Assembly (NCBI RefSeq): GCF_042676185.1
Contig: NZ_JBHTJT010000021.1
Span: 1 to 64,000, forward strand
DNA: 64,000 nt
DNA from: Tropicimonas aquimaris
GTDB lineage: Bacteria; Pseudomonadota; Alphaproteobacteria; Rhodobacterales; Rhodobacteraceae
Reading direction: 5' to 3'
Shown here: positions 8,860 through 17,019 of the stretch, one piece after another
Layout: each line of letters begins with the position of its first letter
How positions within the stretch are numbered: the stretch's first letter is position 1
Notes under the pieces: model-generated
The model's input: only the letters and a program-made list of their open reading frames with translations
What the model was told of the DNA's origin: nothing
Database searches by the model: none
Translations under genes and position numbers: made by a program

Positions 8860-9087
8860 ATGCTCCTTCAATCAACGGCCTCTGCCGACGCGGAGAACGA
8901 AGCTCGGCTTCGCGTCGTGCGTTACTTCTCCGATGTCTGTTCCGAACTGGTGCCCGCCGAGGTGCGTGACCAGCAGCTCGCCCAGCTCCGGGAGCTGGAG
9001 GCCAAGAGCGACCAGGAACTCGCCGCGATGGGCCTGCTGCGCGAAGACATCGTGGACCACGTTTTCCAGGAAGCTCACTACGTTTGA
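8860..9087 (+). CDS. Small acidic protein, DUF1127-like C-terminus
   Basis: The 75-residue acidic protein has many Glu and Asp residues over a predicted helical middle (VRDQQLAQLRELEAKSD). The end DQELAAMGLLREDIVDHVF resembles the short motif L..lGl.R.dI of DUF1127 proteins, which are common small regulators in alphaproteobacteria. However, the Arg-rich half of that domain is missing, so this is only a resemblance. A good Shine-Dalgarno precedes the ATG. It sits just ahead of the rpmC block and has no other neighbour to suggest a role. Confidence 0.55.
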   Translation: MLLQSTASADAENEARLRVVRYFSDVCSELVPAEVRDQQLAQLRELEAKSDQELAAMGLLREDIVDHVFQEAHYV

Positions 9088-9358
9088 GCCGCATTCGCGG
9101 GCTCCACGGAACCCGGCTCCGGCGCGTCCGGCGCCCGAACCGATTCGCCTTACAGCGTCGCCAGACGCCGCCGATCGAGGGTGATTTCCCGCCGGATCGA
9201 TCCTAATTTCCGACCGGCGGCACCATTTCCGGCCTTTTCGCCAGACAGGCCTTGCTTTGCTGGGCACGCAGGCGTAAAGGGGCCGCTCATCTTCGAACTC
9301 CGCTGGAATCAGGGTGACCCTGCAAGGGGCCTGCCGGCGATGTGGAAAGGACAAGGCG

Positions 9359-9565
9359 ATGAACGCCAACGAACTTCGTGATCAGACCCCGGACCAGCTC
9401 CGGGAGAAACTGATCGACCTCAAGAAAGAAGCCTTCAACCTGCGTTTCCAGCAGGCCACCGGTGCCATGGAGAACACCGCGCGCATGCGTCAGGTTCGCC
9501 GCAACGTGGCCCGCGTGAAAACCGTACTGAACGAAAAGGCGGCCGCTGCCGCATCGGAGGCCTGA
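9359..9565 (+). CDS. rpmC: 50S ribosomal protein L29
   Basis: The 68-residue L29 reads MNANELRDQTPDQLREKLIDLKKEAFNLRFQQATG and on to VKTVLNEKA. The ATG at 9359 (GGAAAGG about 10 bases upstream) gives the family length; longer in-frame extensions are not conserved. It heads the third ribosomal block, four bases before rpsQ. Confidence 0.97.
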   Translation: MNANELRDQTPDQLREKLIDLKKEAFNLRFQQATGAMENTARMRQVRRNVARVKTVLNEKAAAAASEA

Positions 9566-9569
9566 GCCC

Positions 9570-9803
9570 ATGCCCAAGCGTATCCTGCAAGGCACCGTCA
9601 CCAGCGACCAGAACGAGCAGACCGTCACCGTCCTGGTCGAGCGCCGCTACAAGCACCCGCTTCTGCACAAGACCATTCGGTCTTCCAAGAAGTACCGGGC
9701 CCACGACCCCAAGAACGAGTTCAAGGTTGGCGATACCGTCCGTATCCAGGAATGTGCGCCGATTTCGAAGACCAAGCGCTGGGAGGTGGTGACGGCCGTT
9801 TGA
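9570..9803 (+). CDS. rpsQ: 30S ribosomal protein S17
   Basis: The product is a 77-residue S17 with MPKRILQGTVTSDQNEQTVTV, the YKHPLLHKTIRSSKKY strand and VGDTVRIQECAPISKTKRW. It is a primary 16S rRNA-binding protein and lies close behind rpmC. Confidence 0.98.
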   Translation: MPKRILQGTVTSDQNEQTVTVLVERRYKHPLLHKTIRSSKKYRAHDPKNEFKVGDTVRIQECAPISKTKRWEVVTAV

Positions 9804-9879
9804 GGCCAAGCCACACCTGGTTTGAACGAAACCCTGGGGGGAACAACGAGAACACCCTCCACAGGTCGGGAGTAACCCC

Positions 9880-10248
9880 ATGATCCAGATGCAGACCAAT
9901 CTGGATGTCGCTGACAACTCCGGCGCCCGCCGGGTTCAGTGCATCAAGGTCCTCGGCGGATCCAAGCGGAAATACGCTTCCGTGGGCGACATCATCGTGG
10001 TGTCGGTCAAGGAAGCCATTCCGCGTGGCCGCGTGAAGAAGGGCGACGTCCGCAAGGCTGTCGTCGTGCGGACCGCCAAGGAAGTGCGTCGCGAGGACGG
10101 CACCGCCATCCGCTTCGATCGCAACGCTGCCGTCATCCTCAACAACAACAACGAGCCGGTCGGCACCCGTATCTTCGGCCCGGTGGTTCGTGAGCTGCGC
10201 GCGAAGAACTTCATGAAGATCATCTCGCTCGCTCCGGAGGTGCTGTAA
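9880..10248 (+). CDS. rplN: 50S ribosomal protein L14
   Basis: The 122-residue L14 has MIQMQTNLDVADNSGARRVQ, VLGGSKRKYASVGDIIVVSVK and PRGRVKKGDVRKAVVVRT. It is preceded by a 76-base spacer and GGGAGTAA. Its stop overlaps the rplX start by one base (TAATG). Confidence 0.98.
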   Translation: MIQMQTNLDVADNSGARRVQCIKVLGGSKRKYASVGDIIVVSVKEAIPRGRVKKGDVRKAVVVRTAKEVRREDGTAIRFDRNAAVILNNNNEPVGTRIFGPVVRELRAKNFMKIISLAPEVL

Positions 10249-10553
10249 TGGCTGCCAAACTCCGCAAAGGTGACAAGGTCGTCGTTCTTGCCGGCAAGGA
10301 CAAGGGCAAGACCGGTCAGATCGAATCCGTTGATCCGAAAGCTGGCAAGGCCGTCGTCGGCGGCATCAACATCGCCATTCGTCACACCCGCCAGACCCAG
10401 AACAGCCAGGGCGGCCGCATTGCCAAGGCGATGCCGATCGACCTGAGCAACCTGGCCATCGTAGATGCCAATGGCAAACCGAGCCGCGTCGGCTTCCGCG
10501 AGGAAGACGGCAAGAAGGTGCGTTTCGCCAAGACCACGGGAGACGCGATCTGA
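10248..10553 (+). CDS. rplX: 50S ribosomal protein L24
   Basis: The 101-residue L24 has the KOW motif KGDKVVVLAGKDKGKTGQI and the IRHTRQTQNSQGGRI segment. It is an assembly initiator of the 50S. One-base overlaps on both sides (TAATG, TGATG) tie rplN-rplX-rplE together. Confidence 0.98.
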   Translation: MAAKLRKGDKVVVLAGKDKGKTGQIESVDPKAGKAVVGGINIAIRHTRQTQNSQGGRIAKAMPIDLSNLAIVDANGKPSRVGFREEDGKKVRFAKTTGDAI

Positions 10554-11116
10554 TGCTCGACACCGCTGATTACACCCCGCGCCTCAAGGCCTACTACAAG
10601 GACGTGATCCGTCCGGCCCTGAAGGAAGAGTTCGGCTTCAAGAACGATCATCAGATCCCGAAGCTGGAGAAGATCGTTCTGAACATCGGCGCCGGCACCG
10701 AGGCAGTGAAGGATTCCAAGAAGGCCAAGTCGGCCGCGGACGACCTTACTGCCATCGCCGGCCAGCAGGCCGTCATCACCAAGGCGAAGAAGTCCATCGC
10801 GACCTTCCGCGTCCGTGAAGGCATGCCGCTGGGCGCCAAGGTGACCCTCCGTGGTGACCGGATGTACGAATTCCTCGATCGCCTGATCACCATCGCTCTG
10901 CCCCGCGTCCGCGACTTCCGCGGCGTGTCCGGCAAATCCTTCGATGGCCGTGGCAACTACGCTATGGGGCTCAAGGAACACATCGTCTTCCCCGAGATCG
11001 ATTTCGACAAGGTCGACGAGGCATGGGGGCTGGACATCGTTATCTGCACCACCGCGCCGACCGACGCGGAAGCCAAGGCGCTGTTGAAGCATTTCAACAT
11101 GCCGTTCAACAGCTGA
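10553..11116 (+). CDS. rplE: 50S ribosomal protein L5
   Basis: The 187-residue L5 has PKLEKIVLNIGAG, VTLRGDRMYEFLDRL and NYAMGLKEHIVFPEI. It binds 5S rRNA and contacts the P-site tRNA. It is followed after 12 bases by rpsN. Confidence 0.98.
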   Translation: MLDTADYTPRLKAYYKDVIRPALKEEFGFKNDHQIPKLEKIVLNIGAGTEAVKDSKKAKSAADDLTAIAGQQAVITKAKKSIATFRVREGMPLGAKVTLRGDRMYEFLDRLITIALPRVRDFRGVSGKSFDGRGNYAMGLKEHIVFPEIDFDKVDEAWGLDIVICTTAPTDAEAKALLKHFNMPFNS

Positions 11117-11128
11117 GGAACTCGACCG

Positions 11129-11434
11129 ATGGCTAAAAAATCCATGATCGAACGCGAGAAGAAGCGCCAGAAGCTGGTCGAGCAATATGCCGCCAAGCGT
11201 GCCGCGCTGAAAGAGATCGCGAATGACGAAGAGCGCCCGATGGAAGAGCGGTTCAAGGCCCGGCTGAAGCTGGCCAAACTGCCCCGCAACTCCTCGGCCA
11301 CGCGCCTGCACAACCGTTGCCAGGTCTCGGGTCGTCCGAAGGCTTACTACCGTAAGCTGAAGATGAGCCGGATCGCGCTGCGGGACCTCGCCTCCCAGGG
11401 CCAGATCCCCGGCATGGTCAAATCGAGCTGGTAA
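11129..11434 (+). CDS. rpsN: 30S ribosomal protein S14 (long form)
   Basis: The 101-residue S14 starts MAKKSMIEREKKRQKLVEQY and carries RLHNRCQVSGRPKAYYRK and the end SQGQIPGMVKSSW. It lacks the zinc-binding CxxC pairs of the short form, so it is the zinc-independent type. A strong AAGGAGG follows its stop and serves rpsH. Confidence 0.98.
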   Translation: MAKKSMIEREKKRQKLVEQYAAKRAALKEIANDEERPMEERFKARLKLAKLPRNSSATRLHNRCQVSGRPKAYYRKLKMSRIALRDLASQGQIPGMVKSSW

Positions 11435-11446
11435 GGAGGAATTGAA

Positions 11447-11836
11447 ATGAACGATCCTCTTGGTGATATGCTGACCCGCATCCGCAACGCCCAGATGCGC
11501 GGCAAGTCCACCGTCCGCACGCCGGCCTCCAAGCTTCGCGCCTGGGTTCTCGACGTGCTGGCCGACGAGGGCTACATCCGCGGCTGGGAAAAGGTCGAGG
11601 ATGCCGAGCACCCCGAAATCGAAATCAGCCTCAAGTACTTTGACGGCACCCCGGTCATCCGCGAACTCAAGCGCGTCTCCAAGCCGGGCCGTCGTGTGTA
11701 CATGAGCGTGAACGACATCCCCTCGGTCCGTCAGGGCCTGGGTGTCTCCATCGTCTCCACGTCCAAGGGCGTGATGTCGGATGCAGCGGCTCGCTCCAAC
11801 AATGTTGGTGGCGAAGTTCTCTGCACCGTCTTCTAA
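11447..11836 (+). CDS. rpsH: 30S ribosomal protein S8
   Basis: The product is a 129-residue S8: MNDPLGDMLTRIRNAQMRGK, ELKRVSKPGRRVYM and the C-terminal GVSIVSTSKGVMSD. In Escherichia coli S8 is the translational repressor of the spc operon; conservation of that loop here is not tested. It is preceded by an excellent Shine-Dalgarno (AAGGAGG). Confidence 0.98.
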   Translation: MNDPLGDMLTRIRNAQMRGKSTVRTPASKLRAWVLDVLADEGYIRGWEKVEDAEHPEIEISLKYFDGTPVIRELKRVSKPGRRVYMSVNDIPSVRQGLGVSIVSTSKGVMSDAAARSNNVGGEVLCTVF

Positions 11837-11850
11837 GGAGGGCCTGATCA

Positions 11851-12384
11851 ATGTCTCGTATTGGCAAGAAACCGGTCGAGCTGCCGTCGGGTGTCTCCGC
11901 GTCTCTCTCCGGCCAGACCATCGAGGTGAAGGGCCCGAAAGGCACCCTGAGCTTCAACGCCACCGATGATGTGACCATCACGATCGACGGCAACACCGTC
12001 ACTGTCGAGCCGCGCGGCAAGTCCAAGCGCGCTCGCCAGCAGTGGGGCATGTCCCGCACGATCGTCGCCAACCTCGTCACCGGCGTCACCGAAGGCTTCA
12101 AGAAAGAGCTCGAGATCCAGGGCGTCGGTTACCGCGCCCAGATGCAGGGCAACTCCCTGAAGCTGAACCTCGGCCTCAGCCACGACGTGGACTTTCCCGT
12201 CCCCGCCGGCGTGACCGTGACCTGCCCCAAGCAGACCGAGATTGTCGTTGAAGGCATCGACCCGCAGCTCGTGGGCCAGGTGGCGGCGAACATCCGTGAG
12301 TGGCGCGCGCCGGAGCCCTACAAGGGCAAGGGCATTCGCTACAAGGGCGAATTCATCTTCCGCAAGGAAGGCAAGAAGAAGTAA
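11851..12384 (+). CDS. rplF: 50S ribosomal protein L6
   Basis: The 177-residue L6 begins MSRIGKKPVELPSGV, has VEGIDPQLVGQVAANIREWR and ends in the typical PEPYKGKGIRYKGEFIFRKEGKKK region. It binds 23S rRNA near the factor-binding site. AAGGAGG lies ahead of the ATG. Confidence 0.98.
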   Translation: MSRIGKKPVELPSGVSASLSGQTIEVKGPKGTLSFNATDDVTITIDGNTVTVEPRGKSKRARQQWGMSRTIVANLVTGVTEGFKKELEIQGVGYRAQMQGNSLKLNLGLSHDVDFPVPAGVTVTCPKQTEIVVEGIDPQLVGQVAANIREWRAPEPYKGKGIRYKGEFIFRKEGKKK

Positions 12385-12395
12385 GGACGAGAAAG

Positions 12396-12755
12396 ATGGC
12401 AAACAGCAAACGGGACCTGTTCCTCAAGCGCCGCCTGCGCGTCCGGAACAAGCTTCGCAAGATCAACCCGGGCAAGGTGCGCCTCAGCGTGCACCGCTCC
12501 AGCAAGAACATCAGCGTTCAGCTGATCGACGATGTGAAGGGCGTGACCCTGGCTTCGGCGTCCTCGCTGGAAAAGGATCTGGGCATCATCGGCAAGAACA
12601 ACGTGGAAGCCGCCGCCAAGGTGGGTGCTGCGATCGCCGAGCGCGCCAAGAAAGCCGGTGTGGAAGAGTGCTACTTCGATCGTGGTGGCTTCCTGTTCCA
12701 CGGCCGGGTAAAGGCGCTCGCCGACGCCGCGCGTGAAGGCGGCCTGAAGTTCTGA
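12396..12755 (+). CDS. rplR: 50S ribosomal protein L18
   Basis: The 119-residue L18 starts MANSKRDLFLKRRLRVRNKL and carries LSVHRSSKNISVQLIDD and CYFDRGGFLFHGRVKALADA. It binds 5S rRNA. The ATG at 12396 (AAGGACGAG upstream) matches the family start. It is followed by a 117-base spacer with GC-rich complementary segments before rpsE. Confidence 0.97.
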   Translation: MANSKRDLFLKRRLRVRNKLRKINPGKVRLSVHRSSKNISVQLIDDVKGVTLASASSLEKDLGIIGKNNVEAAAKVGAAIAERAKKAGVEECYFDRGGFLFHGRVKALADAAREGGLKF

Positions 12756-12872
12756 ACCCTGTGGGCGGCCTCCGGGCCGTCCCGATGATCCGGGGGCGCA
12801 GCCTTCAGGCCGCGCCCACCTGGATTGAAGAAACCTGTGGCCGTGCGCGGCCCATGACTAAAGGAAAGCCGT

Positions 12873-13442
12873 ATGGCAGAACGTGAGAACCGCCGGGGCA
12901 ACCGTCGCGAGCGCGAGGAAACCCCGGAATTCGCCGATCGCCTTGTCGCGATCAACCGTGTGTCCAAGACCGTCAAGGGCGGTAAGCGCTTCGGCTTTGC
13001 TGCGCTCGTGGTTGTTGGCGACCAGAAAGGCCGCGTCGGCTTTGGCAAGGGCAAGGCCAAGGAGGTCCCCGAGGCCATCCGCAAGGCCACCGAGCAAGCC
13101 AAGCGCCAGATGATCCGAGTGCCGCTGCGCGAAGGCCGCACCCTGCACCACGACATCGAAGGTCGCCACGGTGCCGGTCGCGTCGTGATGCGCACCGCCC
13201 CGCAGGGTACCGGTATCATCGCCGGTGGTCCCATGCGTGCCGTGTTCGAGATGCTCGGCATCCATGACGTCGTCGCCAAGTCGATCGGGTCGCAGAATCC
13301 CTACAACATGATCCGCGCCACCCTGGACGGTCTCAAGAAGGAAGCCAGCCCCCGCCTGGTCGCGCAGCGTCGCGGCAAGAAGGTGGCCGACATCCTGAAG
13401 AAGCCGGAAGAGGCGCCGGCCGAAGCCGCAGCCGAAGCGTAA
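12873..13442 (+). CDS. rpsE: 30S ribosomal protein S5
   Basis: The 189-residue S5 has an Arg/Glu-rich N-terminus (MAERENRRGNRRERE), the double-stranded RNA-binding part LVAINRVSKTVKGGKRFGF, GTGIIAGGPMRAVFEMLG and an Ala/Glu tail. S5 affects decoding fidelity at the 30S shoulder. Confidence 0.98.
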   Translation: MAERENRRGNRREREETPEFADRLVAINRVSKTVKGGKRFGFAALVVVGDQKGRVGFGKGKAKEVPEAIRKATEQAKRQMIRVPLREGRTLHHDIEGRHGAGRVVMRTAPQGTGIIAGGPMRAVFEMLGIHDVVAKSIGSQNPYNMIRATLDGLKKEASPRLVAQRRGKKVADILKKPEEAPAEAAAEA

Positions 13443-13454
13443 GGAGACGGACAC

Positions 13455-13643
13455 ATGGCCAAGACCATCGTCGTGAAGCAGATCGGCTCGCCGATCCGCC
13501 GCCCCGCCATCCAGCGCCAGACGCTGATCGGGCTGGGCCTGAACAAGATGCACAAGACCCGCGAACTGGAGGACACTCCTGCGGTCCGCGGCATGGTTGC
13601 CAAGATCCCGCACCTCGTCGAGATCGTCGAAGAGCGCGGCTGA
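13455..13643 (+). CDS. rpmD: 50S ribosomal protein L30
   Basis: The 62-residue L30 has IGSPIRRPAIQRQTLIGLGL and LNKMHKTRELEDTPAVRGM. It ends the third block and is followed by a strong terminator, although rplO would normally be next. Confidence 0.97.
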   Translation: MAKTIVVKQIGSPIRRPAIQRQTLIGLGLNKMHKTRELEDTPAVRGMVAKIPHLVEIVEERG

Positions 13644-13669
13644 TCCGCAGCCAGCACCAGAAATCGAAG

Positions 13670-13700
13670 CGCCCCGGGTCCCACCCGGGGCGTTTTTCTT
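13670..13700 (+). terminator. Intrinsic terminator after rpmD
   Basis: A perfect 10-bp stem CGCCCCGGGT (13670-13679) / ACCCGGGGCG (13683-13692) with a CCC loop is followed by TTTTTCTTT. It is a textbook rho-independent terminator splitting rpmD from rplO. Confidence 0.9.
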
Positions 13701-13785
13701 TGCGCGAGGGCGAGGTACGGCGTGGGTCCGCCCCTCGACACAGCCCCGTTCCGCGGTAAGCTGCGGGAAAGGGGAAGGATTTCAC

Positions 13786-15633
13786 ATGCTGAACATGCCG
13801 ATGCGCGCCGCGGGAGACGCCTTTCACGAAGCCTGGCGGTTGCGCTGGCCGTTCCTGCTGTCCCATCTCGTGTTCAGCCTCCTCGTCGCAGCGCTCCTGG
13901 CGCCGGTGACCGCGCTGGCGCTGCGCGCGGCGATCGCGCTCTCCGGTCAGCCCGCGCTGTCGGATTTCGACATCGCGATGTTCCTGCTCTCGCCGGCCGG
14001 GTTCGTGGCGGCGCTGATTGTGGCAAGTCTGCTGCTGACCACCGCCGTGCTCGACATCTCCTTCATGATGGCGATCGCCCGCGATGCCCGCCGTCACCGC
14101 GAACGGCGGTTCGAGGCCGGCGTGGCCGCGATCCTGCCGCAGGTGCCCCGGATCATCGGCTTCTCGTGGCGGCTGCTGCTGCGGATCGTGGCGATGGTCG
14201 CGCCTTTCGTGCTGATGGCACTGATCGTGGCGCAGAACCGGCTGACGGAATATGACATCAACTACTATCTCGCCGAGCGTCCGCCGGAGTTCATCGAGGC
14301 CGCGACGATCATCGGGATCCTGATCCTTGGGATGGTCCTCCTGGTCGCCTGGAACCTGCTCGGCTGGGCCCTGGCGTTGCCGCTCGTGCTGTTCCAGGAC
14401 GTGCCGCCCTCCAGGAGTTTCCGGGAGAGCGCCGAGCGAATGCGCGGCCAGCGGATGGACCTGTTGGCGGCCCTGCTGGCCTGGGGCGCGGTTTCGCTGC
14501 TGGTCGTCGGGCTTGCCTTCGGCGCGGTGGGGATCGCTGCAGACCTCATTGCGGGTACCATCGGCGCCAACCTCCGGCGGCTGGCGGCGGCCCTGCTGGT
14601 GCTCGCCGCAATCTGGTCGGTGGTGAACCTGCTGGTCACGACCCTGACCACGGGCGCCCTCGCGGCATTGCTGATGGAACGCGCGGGCTGGCCGGGCACT
14701 TCGGGGATCGACATAGACATCGCGCCGGCTCGCCGCCTGCTGCGCCTGGCACTCGTCGGCGGGCTCGCAGTGGTGGCGGTCGTCGGAGGGCTTGGGGCTG
14801 CGGATCTCGGGGCGCGGCAGGTCGAGGACGAGGTTCAGGTCATCGCCCATCGCGGCGCGGCGGGCGCGCGGCCGGAAAACACCATGGCCTCCTTTGCGCT
14901 GGCCATCGAGGACGGCGCGGACTGGGTGGAGCTCGACGTGCAGGAAAGCGCCGAGGGCGAGGTGATCGTTGTCCACGACAGCGACTTCATGAAGCTCGCC
15001 GGGGTCGATCTGAAACCCTGGGACGCCACGGCCGCCGACCTCGCGGAGATCGACATCGGCAGCTGGTTCGGCGCGGATTATGCCGGGGAGCGGACGCCGA
15101 CCCTGCGCCAGGCGTTGGAACTCGCCAAGGATTCCGGCTCTGGCGTGCTGATCGAGCTGAAGTACTACGGCCATGACGAGATGCTGGAACAGCGTGTCGC
15201 CGACATTGTCGCCGAGACCGGCATGGAGGAGCAGATCCGCGCGATGAGCCTGAAATACGAGGCCGTCCAGAAGATGAAGGCGCTCCGGCCGGACTGGGCG
15301 GTGGGCCTGCTGGCGGCGCAATCGGTGGGGCGGCTGTGGGAGCTGGAAGCGGATTTTCTTGCCGTGAACATGGCGATGGCCTCGCCCAAGCTGGTTCGCC
15401 ATGCCCGCGAGGCGGGCAAGCCGCTCTACGTCTGGACGGTCAACGATCCCCTGTCCATGTCGCAGATGCTGAGCCTCGGGGTCTCCGGGCTGATCACGGA
15501 CGAGCCGGCGCTGGCGCGCGAGGTCCTGCGGCAGCGGGAGGAGTTGAGCAGTGTCGAGCGGCTGGTGCTGGCGCTCGGCAACCGGCTCGGAATGACGGTA
15601 AGCGACAAGGTGTATCGCGATGGCTCTCCGTAG
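13786..15633 (+). CDS. Membrane-anchored glycerophosphodiester phosphodiesterase
   Basis: The 615-residue protein is in two parts. The first about 330 residues form a multi-pass membrane domain of the GPDPase_memb type. The C-terminal part is a GDPD domain beginning VQVIAHRGAAGARPENTMASF, with VELDVQ (metal-binding Glu and Asp) and VVHDSDF (catalytic His). The expected reaction is hydrolysis of glycerophosphodiesters to glycerol-3-phosphate and an alcohol. GGGGAAGGA 6 bases ahead decides the ATG at 13786. The end overlaps the next gene by 14 bases, pointing to coupled expression with a phospholipase-like protein, and so to phospholipid head-group turnover (inferred). Confidence 0.88.
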   Translation: MLNMPMRAAGDAFHEAWRLRWPFLLSHLVFSLLVAALLAPVTALALRAAIALSGQPALSDFDIAMFLLSPAGFVAALIVASLLLTTAVLDISFMMAIARDARRHRERRFEAGVAAILPQVPRIIGFSWRLLLRIVAMVAPFVLMALIVAQNRLTEYDINYYLAERPPEFIEAATIIGILILGMVLLVAWNLLGWALALPLVLFQDVPPSRSFRESAERMRGQRMDLLAALLAWGAVSLLVVGLAFGAVGIAADLIAGTIGANLRRLAAALLVLAAIWSVVNLLVTTLTTGALAALLMERAGWPGTSGIDIDIAPARRLLRLALVGGLAVVAVVGGLGAADLGARQVEDEVQVIAHRGAAGARPENTMASFALAIEDGADWVELDVQESAEGEVIVVHDSDFMKLAGVDLKPWDATAADLAEIDIGSWFGADYAGERTPTLRQALELAKDSGSGVLIELKYYGHDEMLEQRVADIVAETGMEEQIRAMSLKYEAVQKMKALRPDWAVGLLAAQSVGRLWELEADFLAVNMAMASPKLVRHAREAGKPLYVWTVNDPLSMSQMLSLGVSGLITDEPALAREVLRQREELSSVERLVLALGNRLGMTVSDKVYRDGSP

Positions 15634-16201
15634 GGTGCTGGCGGGCGCGGTGCTGTGTATCGCCATCGCCGCCCCCGCGCTGACGGAGGACGCGGAGGGT
15701 TGGCAGGCGCAGTTGTCGCGCTCCGTCGAATTGCCCGCGCATGGCTGGCTGGCCGAGGTGCGCGACGCCCCTGGGACGACGCTCTCGGAATTCACCACAG
15801 ACGGGTGCAGCGGCGGCATGTCGAGCCTTTGGTCCTTCATGGCCGAACGCTTTCCCGCCTTCGCCGAGGCGCACGAGGGCACCCCTCCTTGGGAGGGGTG
15901 CTGCGTGGTGCATGACCGCGCCTACCATTCCGCCGGCCCGGACTCGGCGCCGGAAGCGAGCTATGACGCGCGGCTGCAGGCAGACGAGGCGCTGCGGAGC
16001 TGTGTCGAGCAGACCGCCGACAGCCGGGATGCCGTCCTCAGCGAGATCTATGCGCTCGACGCCCAACAGATTCGCCAGGTCTATTCCGCGATTGCCGCTG
16101 GCATGTTCCAGGCCGTCAGGCTGGGCGGCGGGCCCTGCACCGGCCTGCCCTGGCGGTGGGGCTATGGCTATCCGCAATGCTGGCAAAAGACCGGCGGCTG
16201 A
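15620..16201 (+). CDS. Secreted phospholipase A2-like protein
   Basis: The 193-residue protein has a signal peptide (MALRRVLAGAVLCIAIAAPALT). The mature part contains TTDGCSGG (59-66), suited to a calcium loop, then WEGCCVVHDRAYH (91-103), which matches the CCxxHDxCY active-site helix of phospholipase A2, and ADEALRSCV (121-129), similar to the following CDxxxxxCl helix. His98 and Asp99 would be catalytic. Several Cys residues suggest disulfides and periplasmic or outer location. I assign it by motif only. The 14-base overlap with the GDPD gene supports a shared phospholipid-degrading role. Confidence 0.6.
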   Translation: MALRRVLAGAVLCIAIAAPALTEDAEGWQAQLSRSVELPAHGWLAEVRDAPGTTLSEFTTDGCSGGMSSLWSFMAERFPAFAEAHEGTPPWEGCCVVHDRAYHSAGPDSAPEASYDARLQADEALRSCVEQTADSRDAVLSEIYALDAQQIRQVYSAIAAGMFQAVRLGGGPCTGLPWRWGYGYPQCWQKTGG

Positions 16202-16214
16202 GCGGAGGAGCGCC

Positions 16215-16301
16215 ATGACGGGCGGCAATCGCACCGGCTTTGATCTCGATTTCGGGCAACTCGCTGGTCTGTCGCTGGCCGCCCGCTCCATTACGCCTTG
16301 A
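16215..16301 (+). CDS. Possible 28-residue peptide
   Basis: A short reading frame, MTGGNRTGFDLDFGQLAGLS and eight more residues, begins 14 bases after the phospholipase-like gene and is preceded by a near-perfect GGAGGA at a spacing of about 6. The ribosome site is the main support; the peptide shows no known motif. It could be a chance frame in the spacer before rplO. Confidence 0.25.
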   Translation: MTGGNRTGFDLDFGQLAGLSLAARSITP

Positions 16302-16433
16302 TAGGCGTCGCCGCATCGCATAAGACGCCCCATGGCCTTACAGGGCCGATTCACGTCAACCGACGAACCAACAAGAAATGCCGAGTTCGGCCGCTCCCGT
16401 CGCTGGGGGCCGCATCCGGCAAGGAGTAGCGAC

Positions 16434-16919
16434 ATGAAACTGCATGAACTCAGCCCCGCCGAGGGCTCGACCCCCAAGAAAAAGCGCATCGGCCGTGGTC
16501 CCGGCTCCGGCAAGGGCAAGACCGCCGGTCGTGGTATCAAGGGTCAGAAGTCCCGTTCGGGCGTGGCGATCAATGGCTACGAAGGCGGCCAGATGCCGCT
16601 CTACATGCGGCTGCCGAAGCGCGGCTTCAACAAGCCGAACCGCAAGTCCTGGGCCGTTGTGAACCTGGGCATCCTCCAGAAATTCATCGAAGCCGGCAAG
16701 ATCGATGCGAAGAAGCCGATCACCGAGGACGTGCTGCTCGAATCCGGCCTCGTGCGCCGCAAGCTCGACGGCGTCCGCGTTCTCGCCAAAGGCGATTTCA
16801 GCTCAAAGGTCGAGCTGGCCGTTTCCGGCGCGTCCAAGTCGGCGGTCGAGGCTGTCGAGAAGGCCGGCGGCTCGCTGACGGTCACGTCTGCGAAAGCCAC
16901 CGAGGCCGCGGCCGAATAA
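16434..16919 (+). CDS. rplO: 50S ribosomal protein L15
   Basis: The 161-residue L15 has MKLHELSPAEGSTPKKKRIG, the GRGPGSGKGKTAGRGIKGQK glycine-rich segment and GFEGGQMPL-like NGYEGGQMPLYMRLPKRG. AAGGAG lies 8 bases ahead of the ATG at 16434, which gives the family start. It is followed by secY, as in the classical spc operon. Confidence 0.97.
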   Translation: MKLHELSPAEGSTPKKKRIGRGPGSGKGKTAGRGIKGQKSRSGVAINGYEGGQMPLYMRLPKRGFNKPNRKSWAVVNLGILQKFIEAGKIDAKKPITEDVLLESGLVRRKLDGVRVLAKGDFSSKVELAVSGASKSAVEAVEKAGGSLTVTSAKATEAAAE

Positions 16920-17019
16920 GAGGTTGTGAGGGGAAGCAATGCCCCTTACTTAACTTCCAGTTTTCCAGCGCCGCCGACGGGAAAACCGCTCGGCGGCGCA
17001 TGCATGAGAGAGACCACGA

